Source: Pontibacter coccineus
GTDB taxonomy: Bacteria; Bacteroidota; Bacteroidia; Cytophagales; Hymenobacteraceae
Assembly: GCF_030546575.1 (NCBI RefSeq)
Contig: NZ_JAUOTN010000001.1
Coordinates: 762,192-826,191, forward strand
Direction of reading: 5' to 3'
Length of the DNA: 64,000 nucleotides
Shown piece by piece: positions 8,576-16,822 of this stretch; within the stretch, counting starts at the first letter, position 1, and each line of letters starts with the position of its first letter. The translations under genes were made by a program, and so were the position numbers. The notes below the pieces were generated by a model. It was not told the origin of the DNA, ran no database searches, and saw nothing but the letters and a program-made list of their open reading frames with translations.

Positions 8576-9039
8576 CTTTCGGACATCTGTGTCCGAAAGT
8601 ATTTCTGTCGGGGACATCCTTGTCCCCCTATACTGGTGAACCTGAGCTCGGGGATGTGGACATCCCCAGCAGATGGCTTTCGGACATGGATGTCCGAAAA
8701 AGCATTTGGGAGAGCTTCTGAAAAAGAGACCAGAGTCCGCCTAATGACGCACACTCGCGGACGCGAGCGAAGGCGAAAGTGGAATGTGCATGATTCGGAC
8801 AGGTCGCTGTCCTTACAAACGAATATTTCTGTAAGGCTCTACTACAAGGCCCTTCGGGATTTATCAATCCCGAAGCTAACGGTCGGGGATTTCCTAATCC
8901 CCGTGTATAGGTTTTGCAGGTATATGGGGACAAGGATGTCCCCCGCAGAATTACTTTCGGACATGGAAGTACGCTTTGCAGGTATATGGGGACAAGGATG
9001 TCCCCCGGCAGAAATGCTTCCAGACATGGATGTCCGAAA
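8576..9039. repeat. Cluster of modular tetraloop hairpins
   Basis: No gene is credible in the 815 bp spacer 8330-9144. It holds at least nine near-perfect hairpins, nearly all with 4-nt loops: 8576-8599, 8610-8627, 8650-8667, 8678-8699, 8754-8767, 8797-8812, 8852-8875, 8884-8903, 8926-8943 and 8988-9005. A two-hairpin module (GGGGACA-AGGA-TGTCCCC, a spacer like GCAGAAATGCTT, then a CGGACAT/ATGTCCG stem) occurs at 8924-8966, 8986-9039, 8650-8699 (variant) and inverted at 8576-8628. The first two are a direct repeat with a 62 bp period. The rest (8330-8575) has no visible signal. Confidence 0.85.
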
Positions 9040-9144
9040 GAACTAGTGGAGCTAGTGTAAAGCCGTTGCACAAGAATGACTTTACATTTACGTTCGCTAT
9101 ATTTCAACTTTCTAACTTTCACCTTTTCTACCTTCCAAACTCCC

Positions 9145-9960
9145 CTACTCCCACAGCGGGTAATGTTCCAGGTGCACTTGGCGTTTGAAGAAGATGCGGG
9201 TGCTTTCTTCGAATGACCTAGTAAAATCCGACACATAGAAGGCATGATCGCCCAGAAGCTCAGCAGATACCAGCTCGTTGGCTTCCAGGAACCTGCGGAC
9301 ATGTTTTGCCACGATCTGGCTGGCATCGAGCACGTCCACTTTGCCCTGGTAGTAGTTTTCAATCTGCTTCTTGATGAGCGGGTAATGCGTACAGCCCAGT
9401 ATCAGCGCCTCTATACCTTGCAGCTCCGGTGCCGACAGGTAGGCGTGGATCACATTCTCAGAGATCGAGTCATTGAAAAAACCCTCCTCTATCATGGCGG
9501 CCAACAGCGGCGTAGCATGCGACTTCAGCGTGATATCCAGGTCCAGCGCATCAACTTTTTTGAGGTATACATTTGAGTTGACGGTTTGCTTCGTGCCGAT
9601 GAGTCCGATCGTTTTGCCTGCGTAGGTCTTGCCAATGTGCTCTACCACCGGATCAATCACATTGAGCACGCGCGCTTTGCTGCCCACATATTCTTTCACC
9701 AGCTCGTAAGCGGCCGCGGAAGCCGAGTTACAGGCAATCAGAATTACTTTGCAGTGTTGCCGGAGCAGCAAGTCACAAATCTTGACGGCATAGGCTTGTA
9801 TCGCGGCAGTCGACTTGTCGCCATAAGGCAAGTGCGCTGTGTCCCCGAAGTATACCAGCCTCTCCTGCGGCAGCGCCCCCACGATTGCCTGGGCTACCGT
9901 AAGTCCGCCGATGCCACTGTCAAAAACCCCGATAGGGTACGTGTTTTTTCTATCTCCCAT
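9145..9960 (-). CDS. murI: Glutamate racemase
   Basis: 271 residues, the normal size. MurI converts L- to D-glutamate for peptidoglycan precursors in the cytosol. Both catalytic cysteines are present, in IACNSASA (about residue 77) and LGCTHYPLI (about residue 189), as are the N-terminal FDSGIGGLTV and YFGDTAHLPYG blocks. It stands alone, transcribed away from the RDD gene, with the hairpin cluster just beyond its 3' end. Confidence 0.95.
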   Translation of the reverse strand: MGDRKNTYPIGVFDSGIGGLTVAQAIVGALPQERLVYFGDTAHLPYGDKSTAAIQAYAVKICDLLLRQHCKVILIACNSASAAAYELVKEYVGSKARVLNVIDPVVEHIGKTYAGKTIGLIGTKQTVNSNVYLKKVDALDLDITLKSHATPLLAAMIEEGFFNDSISENVIHAYLSAPELQGIEALILGCTHYPLIKKQIENYYQGKVDVLDASQIVAKHVRRFLEANELVSAELLGDHAFYVSDFTRSFEESTRIFFKRQVHLEHYPLWE

Positions 9961-10270
9961 ACTGCGCTAAGTTACGTCAAAACCAACAAAATAAGTCGTT
10001 CACCATCATTTTACAGCCATTCACTTATTATGTATTTTTCATTGAATTTTTCAAACTTATAATTGAGTTAAGAATCAGTCTGGAAGCGCAACAAGCACAG
10101 CTAAATATTATTTTTACAATATATTTTGTTAATAAAATTTAGTTGCTTATATTTAACTACTTTACTTAAAGGGAGTTGCTATTAAATTCTACAGTAGCCG
10201 AACACGACACCCCGTTGGCTTTATCAACAAAGCAGATAAGGCAGCATATCCACCTCTCAGCTTAACCCTT
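9961..10270. other. AT-rich divergent spacer murI / RDD gene
   Basis: A 310 bp spacer between divergent genes that should hold two promoters. The only promoter-like string I see is TATATTTTG at 10120-10128, one base longer than the Bacteroidota -7 consensus TAnnTTTG. No hairpin or small ORF is convincing. Confidence 0.4.
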
Positions 10271-10798
10271 ATGCCAACAGCTATCACCGACTCCGTGTTC
10301 ATTATGTCGACCGCTTCCCCAGTTGTGAAGCGCACCCCCTTGTATGGTAGTTTTATGAGTCGCTTCGTGGCGTTCCTCATCGATACGACCATACTCGTGT
10401 TCTGGTATTCGATCATACTTTACTCCATGGCCGAGTATTCTTTGCAATTCAATACGTGGAAACAGGTGATTTATGACGGCAGTGTCAGTTTACTTGAGTT
10501 TGAAGTGGTCCTGCAGCTGTTCTTCTACAGCCTGTATTTTCCGGTGCTGCACTGGCTGTACTATACCTTGCTGGAGGCCTCCCCAAAACAGGCTACCATC
10601 GGCAAGTTCACCCTAGGCCTCAAAGTGACAGACCTGCGTGGCAAGCGCATTACTTGGCTGCAGGCCAATGTGCGCTATTTTTCCCGCATCCTTTCAGCGC
10701 TCCCCCTGCTGCTGGGCTTTGTGCTCATACAGTTCCAGCGCCGCAGACAGGCACTGCACGATTACGTGGCCCGAACAGTGGTAATGACAGACCAGTAA
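10271..10798 (+). CDS. RDD family membrane protein
   Basis: 175 residues. The Arg of the RDD motif lies in SRFVAFLIDTTIL, where R and D are spaced as in the family, and the end has the typical RRQALHDYVARTVV block. Four hydrophobic segments are visible. The family has been linked to small-molecule or ion transport, but the role here is unknown. The ATG at 10271 is used; ATGs at 10304 and about 10352 are alternatives, and the later ones place the RDD helix nearer the start. Confidence 0.8.
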   Translation: MPTAITDSVFIMSTASPVVKRTPLYGSFMSRFVAFLIDTTILVFWYSIILYSMAEYSLQFNTWKQVIYDGSVSLLEFEVVLQLFFYSLYFPVLHWLYYTLLEASPKQATIGKFTLGLKVTDLRGKRITWLQANVRYFSRILSALPLLLGFVLIQFQRRRQALHDYVARTVVMTDQ

Positions 10799-10882
10799 AT
10801 TGAACTATTTCCCTACTATATATCAAACACTGCTTTTTCTGTAACGTATACTATACCTTGTACAACAAATAGAAAGGAGGTA

Positions 10883-11275
10883 ATGATGCGTTTTATCCCA
10901 ACCCGTTTTCACGGCATATTGGACTATTTATACGGTATCTTACTTATAGCCTCGCCCTGGCTATTTGACTTTGCTGCAGGCGGTGCCGAGACGTGGGTGC
11001 CTGTTGTCATTGGCGCGATCGTGCTCCTGCAAACGATCTTCACAGATTTTGAAATGGGGCTGGTGAGAAAAATCCCGATGCAGTCCCACTTGATGATGGA
11101 CTTTGGTATTGGTGTCATCCTGGCGCTATCGCCCTGGTTGTTCGGATTTGCCGACCTTATCTATACACCGCACCTGATCTTTGGTGTGTTTTCGATACTG
11201 GCCTCACTCACAACGCACCGTACGCCAAGCAGAGCTTACAAGACCCACGTAGCGCACGAAGATCCTTTAAAATAA
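10883..11275 (+). CDS. SPW-repeat membrane protein
   Basis: 130 residues with two copies of the SPW signature, ASPWLFDF and LSPWLFGF, each in a two-helix unit, as in the SPW repeat family (PF03779). The function is unknown. An unusually strong ribosome-binding site (GAAAGGAGG) lies just before the ATGATG start, in contrast to the weak leaders of most genes here. A terminator follows. Confidence 0.85.
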   Translation: MMRFIPTRFHGILDYLYGILLIASPWLFDFAAGGAETWVPVVIGAIVLLQTIFTDFEMGLVRKIPMQSHLMMDFGIGVILALSPWLFGFADLIYTPHLIFGVFSILASLTTHRTPSRAYKTHVAHEDPLK

Positions 11276-11300
11276 GCCACATAAACCATGTGTAACCCAA

Positions 11301-11336
11301 CAGGCTGACTCCAACAAGTCAGCCTGTTTTATTTTG
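11301..11336 (+). terminator. Terminator after SPW gene
   Basis: Stem CAGGCTGACT / AGTCAGCCTG with a short loop, followed by TTTTATTTT; it closes the SPW-repeat transcript. Confidence 0.85.
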
Positions 11337-11372
11337 CCTGCTGCATAGCGCAGAAATGCCTAAATTTGCCTT

Positions 11373-13244
11373 ATGAATTACCTATCCGCAGATAATATAT
11401 CGAAAAGCTTTGGCGAACGCTGGCTTTTCAAAAACCTGAATTTTGGCCTCAGCCAGGGGCAGCGTGTAGCGCTTGTAGGCGTAAACGGCTCCGGCAAAAC
11501 CACCCTGCTGAACGTGCTGGCAGGCAAACTGCCCCCTGATGAGGGCAGCGTGAGCGTGCGCAAAGAAGTCACAATCGGTTTCCTGGGCCAGAACCCGGAG
11601 TTTGACGAGGAACTGACCGTGCAGCAAACCATTTTTGGCGGACAGGGCGAAGTGCTCGACACCATACGCGACTACGAGGTAGCCATCTCTCACCCGGATA
11701 CCAGCGCGGAGGTCATGCAGCGACTGATGGAGCGCATGGACGAATTGCAGGCCTGGGATTTTGAGATCAAAGTCAAGCAGATTCTCTCCAAACTAGGTAT
11801 ACACGACCTGGAGAAGCAAATCAAGCACCTTTCGGGCGGACAGCGTAAGCGTGTGGCCATGGCTCGTGTGCTGATCGAAGAGCCCAGCATGCTGATCCTG
11901 GATGAGCCTACCAACCACCTGGACCTCGATACCATTGAGTGGCTGGAAGGCCTGCTCTCTACCCAAAACACCACCCTGCTGATGGTGACGCACGACCGTT
12001 ACTTCCTCGACAAAGTGGCCAACGAAATAGCCGAGCTCGACAACGGCGAACTCTATACCTACAAAGGCAACTACAGCTATTTTGTAGAGAAAAAGGCCTC
12101 CCGCGAGGAAATGGCTGCAGCGGAAACTGAAAAGGCGCGCAACCTGATGCGCAAAGAGCTTGACTGGATCCGTCGTCAGCCAAAGGCCCGTGGCACCAAA
12201 GCCAAGTACAGAGTAGACGCTTTTGAGGAACTGAAAGAAAAAGCGGCAAAGAAAGTGAGTGGCCCGCAACTGGAGCTCTCCGTGAAGACCACCCGTCAGG
12301 GCGGCAAGATCATCGAAGTAGACCACATTTCGAAGTCCTTTGGCGAAAAGAAGATTGTGGACGACTTCTCGTATGTGTTCAAGAAAAAGGACCGCATCGG
12401 TGTGGTGGGGCCGAACGGCGCCGGCAAGTCTACGTTCCTGAACATGCTCACCGGCAAACTGCAGCCCGACAGCGGCACCATCGACGCCGGCCAGACCACG
12501 GTATTCGGTTACTATACCCAGGATGAGCTGACCTTCAAGGAAGACCAGCGCGTGATCGACATCGTGAAGGAAATTGCTGAAGTGGTGGAGATGGCCAATG
12601 GCGAGGTGATCACGGCGAGCCAGTTCCTGCAGCACTTCCAGTTTGCGCCGCCGCAACAGTATACCTTTGTGAGCAAGCTGAGCGGGGGCGAAAAGCGCCG
12701 TCTGCAGTTGCTGCGCGTGCTGATCAAGAACCCTAACTTCCTGATTCTCGACGAGCCTACCAACGACCTCGACATCATCACGCTCAATATCCTCGAGGAC
12801 TTCCTGCTCAACTTCGGCGGCTGCCTGCTCATGGTATCGCACGACCGTTACTTCATGGACCGGCTGGTGGAGCATCTGTTCGTATTCGAGGGCGAAGGCA
12901 AGATCCGCAACTTCCCGGGCAACTACACCGACTACCGCGAGTGGCTGAAAGAGCAGGAAAAAGTAGTGCAGGAGATAAAACCAGCAGCTCCCGTGGTCGA
13001 GCAGAGACAGGAAAAACCGGAAGGCAAGCGCAAACCGACCTACCAGGAGAAAAAGGAATTTGAAGAATTGGAGAAAGAAATGCCACGCCTGGAGGCCCGC
13101 AAGGCCGAACTGATAGAAACCATGAACGCCGGCACCACCACCGACCACGCGCAGCTGAACGCCTGGGCCAAAGAACTGGAGCAGCTGAATGAGAAACTGG
13201 AGGAAAAAGAGATGCGCTGGCTAGAATTATCTGAAATCATGTAA
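11373..13244 (+). CDS. ABC-F family ATPase (Uup/Ettl-like)
   Basis: 623 residues with two ATP-binding cassettes and no membrane segment. Cassette 1 has GVNGSGKTT, LSGGQRKRV and LILDEPTNHLD; cassette 2 has GPNGAGKST, LSGGEKRRL and LILDEPTNDLD. A charged linker joins them, and the C-terminal ~80 residues form a coiled coil (FEELEKEMPRLEARKAELIE) as in Uup. ABC-F proteins act on the ribosome E site or, for Uup, also on branched DNA; the exact role here is not decided. A 451-codon antisense frame across it is a codon-usage shadow. Confidence 0.9.
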   Translation: MNYLSADNISKSFGERWLFKNLNFGLSQGQRVALVGVNGSGKTTLLNVLAGKLPPDEGSVSVRKEVTIGFLGQNPEFDEELTVQQTIFGGQGEVLDTIRDYEVAISHPDTSAEVMQRLMERMDELQAWDFEIKVKQILSKLGIHDLEKQIKHLSGGQRKRVAMARVLIEEPSMLILDEPTNHLDLDTIEWLEGLLSTQNTTLLMVTHDRYFLDKVANEIAELDNGELYTYKGNYSYFVEKKASREEMAAAETEKARNLMRKELDWIRRQPKARGTKAKYRVDAFEELKEKAAKKVSGPQLELSVKTTRQGGKIIEVDHISKSFGEKKIVDDFSYVFKKKDRIGVVGPNGAGKSTFLNMLTGKLQPDSGTIDAGQTTVFGYYTQDELTFKEDQRVIDIVKEIAEVVEMANGEVITASQFLQHFQFAPPQQYTFVSKLSGGEKRRLQLLRVLIKNPNFLILDEPTNDLDIITLNILEDFLLNFGGCLLMVSHDRYFMDRLVEHLFVFEGEGKIRNFPGNYTDYREWLKEQEKVVQEIKPAAPVVEQRQEKPEGKRKPTYQEKKEFEELEKEMPRLEARKAELIETMNAGTTTDHAQLNAWAKELEQLNEKLEEKEMRWLELSEIM

Positions 13245-13266
13245 TTCGCACCAATGCTATACCTTT

Positions 13267-13304
13267 AAATCGCCGAAGCAACCCGTTTGTTTCGGCGATT
13301 TTAT
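13267..13304. terminator. Bidirectional terminator
   Basis: Stem AAATCGCCGAA / TTCGGCGATTT (11 bp, 13-nt loop) between the convergent ABC-F gene and the exported protein gene; T-runs on both strands, and it overlaps the latter's stop codon. Confidence 0.8.
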
Positions 13305-14440
13305 TTCAGGCCTCTCACCGTCACGTAGGCTTTCTGGTTGCGTTCGCCCACCTTCACGATTTCCCGCTCAAACTTACGCGGGTGGTTGATGATCTCGTAA
13401 AAACTATCCAGGTAGCTGAGCGACTGCCGCAAGCCTGATTTACTCAAAGGCTCACACTGCCTGTATACCGCGTAGATCGGGGTGCGGTAGGAGTTAAATG
13501 TATTGACCATTTCGCGGTGCACATTTTCCGGAAATTCGTATGCCCGGTACAGGCGCTGCCTTGTTGACTTTATACCCAGTTCAGGAGGAGGCGAAGCATA
13601 CGGCGCCCCCACTATACCTGCATAGTCGAAGTCGAAAGGTACGGGAATGGGCGCTGAGAGCGAGTCAGGGGCCAGCAGGTCGATGTTGTGGCGGTAGGGC
13701 ACCGACCAGTCGGTGTTGCCGATCATGTACTGAAAGAGCGCCAGCCGGGCCATGGCTTTCTGTTCCATGTGAGCCATGCCGATGATCCTTTTGGCAGGTA
13801 TGAGCTTCAGGCGGGTGCGCTTGGCCACGGCCTTGTCATCCTCTATCAGAAAGGCATAGCGCACCTCCTCTTTCCGCCGTCCGGTGCTGTCCTGGTAGGT
13901 AACCTGGCACAAACGCACCCGAAAACTCTCCTCCGCCAGAATGTTGTATACCTTGTAGACGAGATACTCCTTGATCACATAATCGTCATTGATGCAGTGC
14001 GTCACCAACTTTATCTTGTTCTGCCCTTCGAAGATAGAGCCTTTTGGCATTTGCTTACGGACCAGGTTGAGCATGAGCGGAGGGAATCGGCAGACGTTCA
14101 CATCGCGACGGCGGTTGCCTCGCACCATCACCCGGAGTGGCATGTTCACAACAGCACCCGTAGTGTCAGCGTAAGAGAGTGTAGCGGTGTGATACTTCCT
14201 TTCTTCGCCGCGGTCTTTCAGCAACTTCTGGTAATTAACCACCAGCGTAAACTTCAGCAGCGAATCCTCCGAAAACAGGTCTTTTGGTTTCGCCGCCTGC
14301 CCGCTTTGCTGTGCTGCTATACCTGGGTTTTTGGTGGGGTATACCTGTGCCATCCCCTGCAGCGGAAGACACAGCACGGCAGTCCACACCAACAGGTATA
14401 GCTTATACCTATAGCCACCAAAATTTCGGAAAGCTGCCAT
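13301..14440 (-). CDS. Exported protein with kinase-like loop motifs
   Basis: About 379 residues from the ATG at 14440, which places a signal peptide (LYLLVWTAVLCLPLQGMAQ) at the N-terminus; the frame extends 13 codons further upstream. The body contains IGNTDWSVPYRHN and PFDFDYAG, a pairing like the catalytic loop and metal-binding DFD of CotH/HipA-type atypical kinases, and the conserved RFPPLMLNL and NKIKLVTHC blocks of a widespread Bacteroidota family. Kinase activity is inferred from this local resemblance only. It probably acts in the periplasm. Confidence 0.55.
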   Translation of the reverse strand: MAAFRNFGGYRYKLYLLVWTAVLCLPLQGMAQVYPTKNPGIAAQQSGQAAKPKDLFSEDSLLKFTLVVNYQKLLKDRGEERKYHTATLSYADTTGAVVNMPLRVMVRGNRRRDVNVCRFPPLMLNLVRKQMPKGSIFEGQNKIKLVTHCINDDYVIKEYLVYKVYNILAEESFRVRLCQVTYQDSTGRRKEEVRYAFLIEDDKAVAKRTRLKLIPAKRIIGMAHMEQKAMARLALFQYMIGNTDWSVPYRHNIDLLAPDSLSAPIPVPFDFDYAGIVGAPYASPPPELGIKSTRQRLYRAYEFPENVHREMVNTFNSYRTPIYAVYRQCEPLSKSGLRQSLSYLDSFYEIINHPRKFEREIVKVGERNQKAYVTVRGLK

Positions 14441-14519
14441 TGGATGAGAGAATAAACGATGCAGCCCGTAGCAACACAAATCAGATAAAAGCTATACCCT
14501 GTCTAGCCAGGTATAGCCA

Positions 14520-15545
14520 TCAGGGAACAGGCACCTTGCCTGCCGGCAGCCTGCGCAAGCTGCGACGCGTAAATAGTTCGGTCATGACCGTACCTTCCGA
14601 TTGCGGAAAAGCTATACCTAGCATCGGGGCCACCGTTGCCGAAATATCCACCAGCGTATACTTGGTTTCCACAAATCCTCCCTTCCGGAAGTCAGGGCCC
14701 AACGCCAGCAGGCTGATGCGCCGGCAGCCCTCGCAATCATCGCCGTGGTCTACCCAACCGCCGTCCACCGAATCCAGGTGGCGGCCGTGGTCCGTGGTGA
14801 TCAGCAGCGTCGTTTTTTTGCGGTAATGCTTGTCTTTTCGCAGGAAGTCCCAGAGTTGCTTCGCATAGCGGTCACCACGGGCAATACCGCGCAGGTAGAA
14901 CTCCCAGTTGCCTGCGTGGGCAAAGCCATCGGGCTCCATAAAGTTGATCAGCATCAGGTTGGGTCGATTGGTTTTCAGCACCTTCAGCACCTCAATTAAA
15001 GTCAGGGAGTCGGCCCGGTAGCCACTGCCCGGCCCGCTGATGCCACAGTTCAGCGAGGGCAGCTCATGGCCTTGCCAGTCGGGGTTCAGGGTGTTGCCCA
15101 GGATATCCAGTTTGTCTTTGCTCGACACGATCCAGGCGGCAGTGGCGGGTTTGCCCGTCTGCTTGCGCCAGACCTGAAAAAAGGAAGGGTTCGCAGGGAG
15201 CTCTGCCCCAGTGTTGTCGATGGCTTGATTTATCCCTGTGGTGATGGCCGTATGGCCGGAGTTGGTGTAGGTATAGCCTTCGTTCCGGAAGTTGTTGCAA
15301 AAGGTGCCCTGCGGTACCATTTTCTGCGACATGTTCGGTATAAGGCCCGGTACGGCTCCCCAGGTTTCGGAATAGCGCACCCCGTCAATCACCAGGATGA
15401 TCACATTCTCGGAGCGTAAGCCTCCGGCTCCTCCTCCCGCACCGGATGCGGCGCAGGAGCTGAGTAGTGCCGCTACTGACAGGATCAGCATCATTTGTTG
15501 CCAACCTGCTTGCTGCTGCTTCAAAAACTCCCGGAGTGCGACCAT
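14520..15545 (-). CDS. Alkaline phosphatase/sulfatase-superfamily lipoprotein
   Basis: About 341 residues from the ATG at 15545, which gives a lipoprotein signal ending LLSSC; the open frame begins at 15599. Superfamily features are VIILVIDGVRYSE near the start (metal-binding Asp), NSGHTAITTG (position of the nucleophile Thr/Ser), FMEPDGFAHAGNW and ITTDHGRH (C-terminal Asp-His metal ligands). It is probably a surface or periplasmic phosphodiesterase, phosphatase or sulfatase; the substrate cannot be told. It is the upstream neighbour of the kinase-like gene on the same strand. Confidence 0.8.
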   Translation of the reverse strand: MVALREFLKQQQAGWQQMMLILSVAALLSSCAASGAGGGAGGLRSENVIILVIDGVRYSETWGAVPGLIPNMSQKMVPQGTFCNNFRNEGYTYTNSGHTAITTGINQAIDNTGAELPANPSFFQVWRKQTGKPATAAWIVSSKDKLDILGNTLNPDWQGHELPSLNCGISGPGSGYRADSLTLIEVLKVLKTNRPNLMLINFMEPDGFAHAGNWEFYLRGIARGDRYAKQLWDFLRKDKHYRKKTTLLITTDHGRHLDSVDGGWVDHGDDCEGCRRISLLALGPDFRKGGFVETKYTLVDISATVAPMLGIAFPQSEGTVMTELFTRRSLRRLPAGKVPVP

Positions 15546-15627
15546 ACGTGACACAAAGCAAAGATCATAAAATCCTATAATCAGGTATACGATTTCCACT
15601 AAAGTTCAGGCATCTATCCCAAGTGAC

Positions 15628-15662
15628 CTTGTAAATTCGAAAAACCCGGCAGAATAACTTGC
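15628..15662 (+). promoter_or_regulatory. Possible promoter for phhA leader
   Basis: CTTG (15628-15631) and TAACTTGC (15655-15662) roughly match the Bacteroidota TTTG / TAnnTTTG pair with about 23 bp spacing. A start near 15670 would leave about 35 nt before the leader peptide ATG. The match is imperfect. Confidence 0.3.
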
Positions 15663-15705
15663 GTTTACGCTCAAGAATACTCTAATTGCGAACATCAAAA
15701 GATAA

Positions 15706-15879
15706 ATGCATACACCAGCAGCCATAGCGACCCTCCCATTGCCTTTGCCACTCGGCACTGCGCTGCTGCATGCTGTTTCCGCTGATTGCTATCGTGCCGC
15801 CTATTATTGCTACGGTTATTATTACCGATGCTTTACTGCGCTCTCTCAGGCAATCAGGCGACTCAAAAACCGCACCTAA
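15706..15879 (+). CDS. Tyrosine-rich leader peptide of phhA
   Basis: A 57-codon ORF (ATG 15706, TAA 15877). Codons 29-43 read YRAAYYCYGYYYRCF: eight Tyr codons within 15790-15825, followed by a Phe codon. The frame ends 46 bp before a perfect terminator hairpin that precedes phhA, whose product makes tyrosine. This is the classical arrangement of a ribosome-mediated attenuator: stalling at Tyr codons when tRNA-Tyr is uncharged would keep 15831-15849 free to form an antiterminator. The peptide's own function is presumably only regulatory. It overlaps a longer, implausible frame at 15786-16103. Confidence 0.75.
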   Translation: MHTPAAIATLPLPLPLGTALLHAVSADCYRAAYYCYGYYYRCFTALSQAIRRLKNRT

Positions 15880-15952
15880 ACAGGAAAAGCCTCACCATAG
15901 GCAACCCTAAACTGATACAACTGAAGCAGAGCGAAAGCTCTGCTTTTTTCAT
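15831..15952 (+). promoter_or_regulatory. phhA attenuator: antiterminator and terminator
   Basis: Terminator: 8-bp stem AGCAGAGC / GCTCTGCT (15925-15944) with a GAAA loop, followed by six T. Antiterminator: CTTT (15831-15834) pairs with AAAG (15934-15937), CGCTCT (15839-15844) with AGAGCG (15928-15933), and TCAG (15846-15849) with CTGA (15921-15924); it uses the same 5' arm, so the two folds exclude each other. The upstream strand lies 6-25 nt after the last Tyr codon, the spacing needed for a stalled ribosome to leave it free. Confidence 0.75.
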
Positions 15953-15987
15953 TTTATACCTAATCCAAAGATTTAAAACCGAACCAT

Positions 15988-16746
15988 ATGACAGCCATGA
16001 ACCTGACACAGAACTACAGCAGCTACACGTCCGAGAACCACCAGGTATGGGCCATCCTCTACGACCGCCAGTTGCACAATCTTCCCGGCAAGGCAATACC
16101 TGAGTTTATGGAAGGGCTTGACAAAGTAGGCTTCAGCCGCGACCGTATACCTGATTTCAACGAGATCAATCAAAAGCTCAAGCCGCTGACCGGATTTGAA
16201 GTGGTGGCTGCGCCCGGGATCGTCGATGATGCCCTGTTCTTTCAGTTGATCGCCAGCAAGCGCTTCCCAGCCACCGTGTGGGTGCGCCGCATGGACCAGC
16301 TTGACTACCTCGAGGAACCCGACATGTTCCATGACGTATTTGGCCACGTGCCACTGCTCACCATACCGGTGTACTGCGAGTTTCTGGCCAAGCTGTCCGA
16401 GCTGGCCCTCACCCACCTCGACCGACCCGATATCATTGATAGACTCACGCGCATCTACTGGTATACCATTGAGTTCGGTTTGTTCCGCAAGCCGGGCCAG
16501 CAAGCGCAAATTTACGGAGCGGGCATCCTTTCGTCTGTTGGCGAGAGCAATCTGTCTGTATCGGAAGAAAGCGTGAAACTGGACTTCGATGTTACCCACA
16601 TTCTGGACACAGCTTACATTAAGGAGACTTTCCAGAGCCAGTACTTTTGCATCCACAGCTTTGAGCAGTTGCTCGAGAGTTTGCCAATAATTGAGGAAGC
16701 CCTGCAACGCCTACGCGCCCAGGTTGCATTGGCCGCTACCAATTAG
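15988..16746 (+). CDS. phhA: Phenylalanine 4-monooxygenase
   Basis: 252 residues, the short prokaryotic form. It hydroxylates phenylalanine to tyrosine using a pterin cofactor, O2 and non-heme iron. The iron ligands are visible: two His in EPDMFHDVFGHVPLL (about residues 112-126) and Glu in YWYTIEFGLF (about residue 160). The start at 15988 (ATGACAGCCATG) follows the attenuator terminator by about 35 bp. No pterin recycling gene (phhB) is adjacent. A long palindromic terminator closes the transcript. Confidence 0.95.
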   Translation: MTAMNLTQNYSSYTSENHQVWAILYDRQLHNLPGKAIPEFMEGLDKVGFSRDRIPDFNEINQKLKPLTGFEVVAAPGIVDDALFFQLIASKRFPATVWVRRMDQLDYLEEPDMFHDVFGHVPLLTIPVYCEFLAKLSELALTHLDRPDIIDRLTRIYWYTIEFGLFRKPGQQAQIYGAGILSSVGESNLSVSEESVKLDFDVTHILDTAYIKETFQSQYFCIHSFEQLLESLPIIEEALQRLRAQVALAATN

Positions 16747-16756
16747 CTTTAAAATC

Positions 16757-16802
16757 AAGCCCCGCCTGCGGCAGGTATATATACCTACCGCAGGCGGGGC
16801 TT
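16757..16802. terminator. 46-bp palindromic bidirectional terminator
   Basis: A 23-bp stem of AAGCCCCGCCTGCGG..GGTATA against its complement with one mismatch and no loop, centred at 16779/16780 between convergent phhA and 16823-17494. The tip of the hairpin is the AGGTATA/TATACCT word itself (AGGTATATATACCT). Confidence 0.85.
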
Positions 16803-16822
16803 GCTAAACTATACCTGTCAGG

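Noticed and set aside
8576..9039. CRISPR array
   Set aside because: Repeats are hairpins of varying sequence without uniform unit and spacer lengths, and no cas genes are nearby.
8444..9046. 200-codon ORF through the hairpin cluster
   Set aside because: It translates the hairpin repeats themselves (repeated Asp-Val-Arg-like peptides) in several frames and strands; there is no domain or start context.
11378..11693. Antisense ORFs at the start of the ABC-F gene
   Set aside because: Shadows of the Walker A region of the real gene.
11793..13148. 451-codon antisense ORF across the ABC-F gene
   Set aside because: It lies wholly opposite a clear two-cassette ATPase and has a His/Val/Leu-rich composition typical of a codon shadow.
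15786..16103. 105-codon plus-strand ORF overlapping the phhA leader and gene start
   Set aside because: It runs out of frame through the attenuator terminator into phhA; the leader frame starting at 15706 explains the region better.
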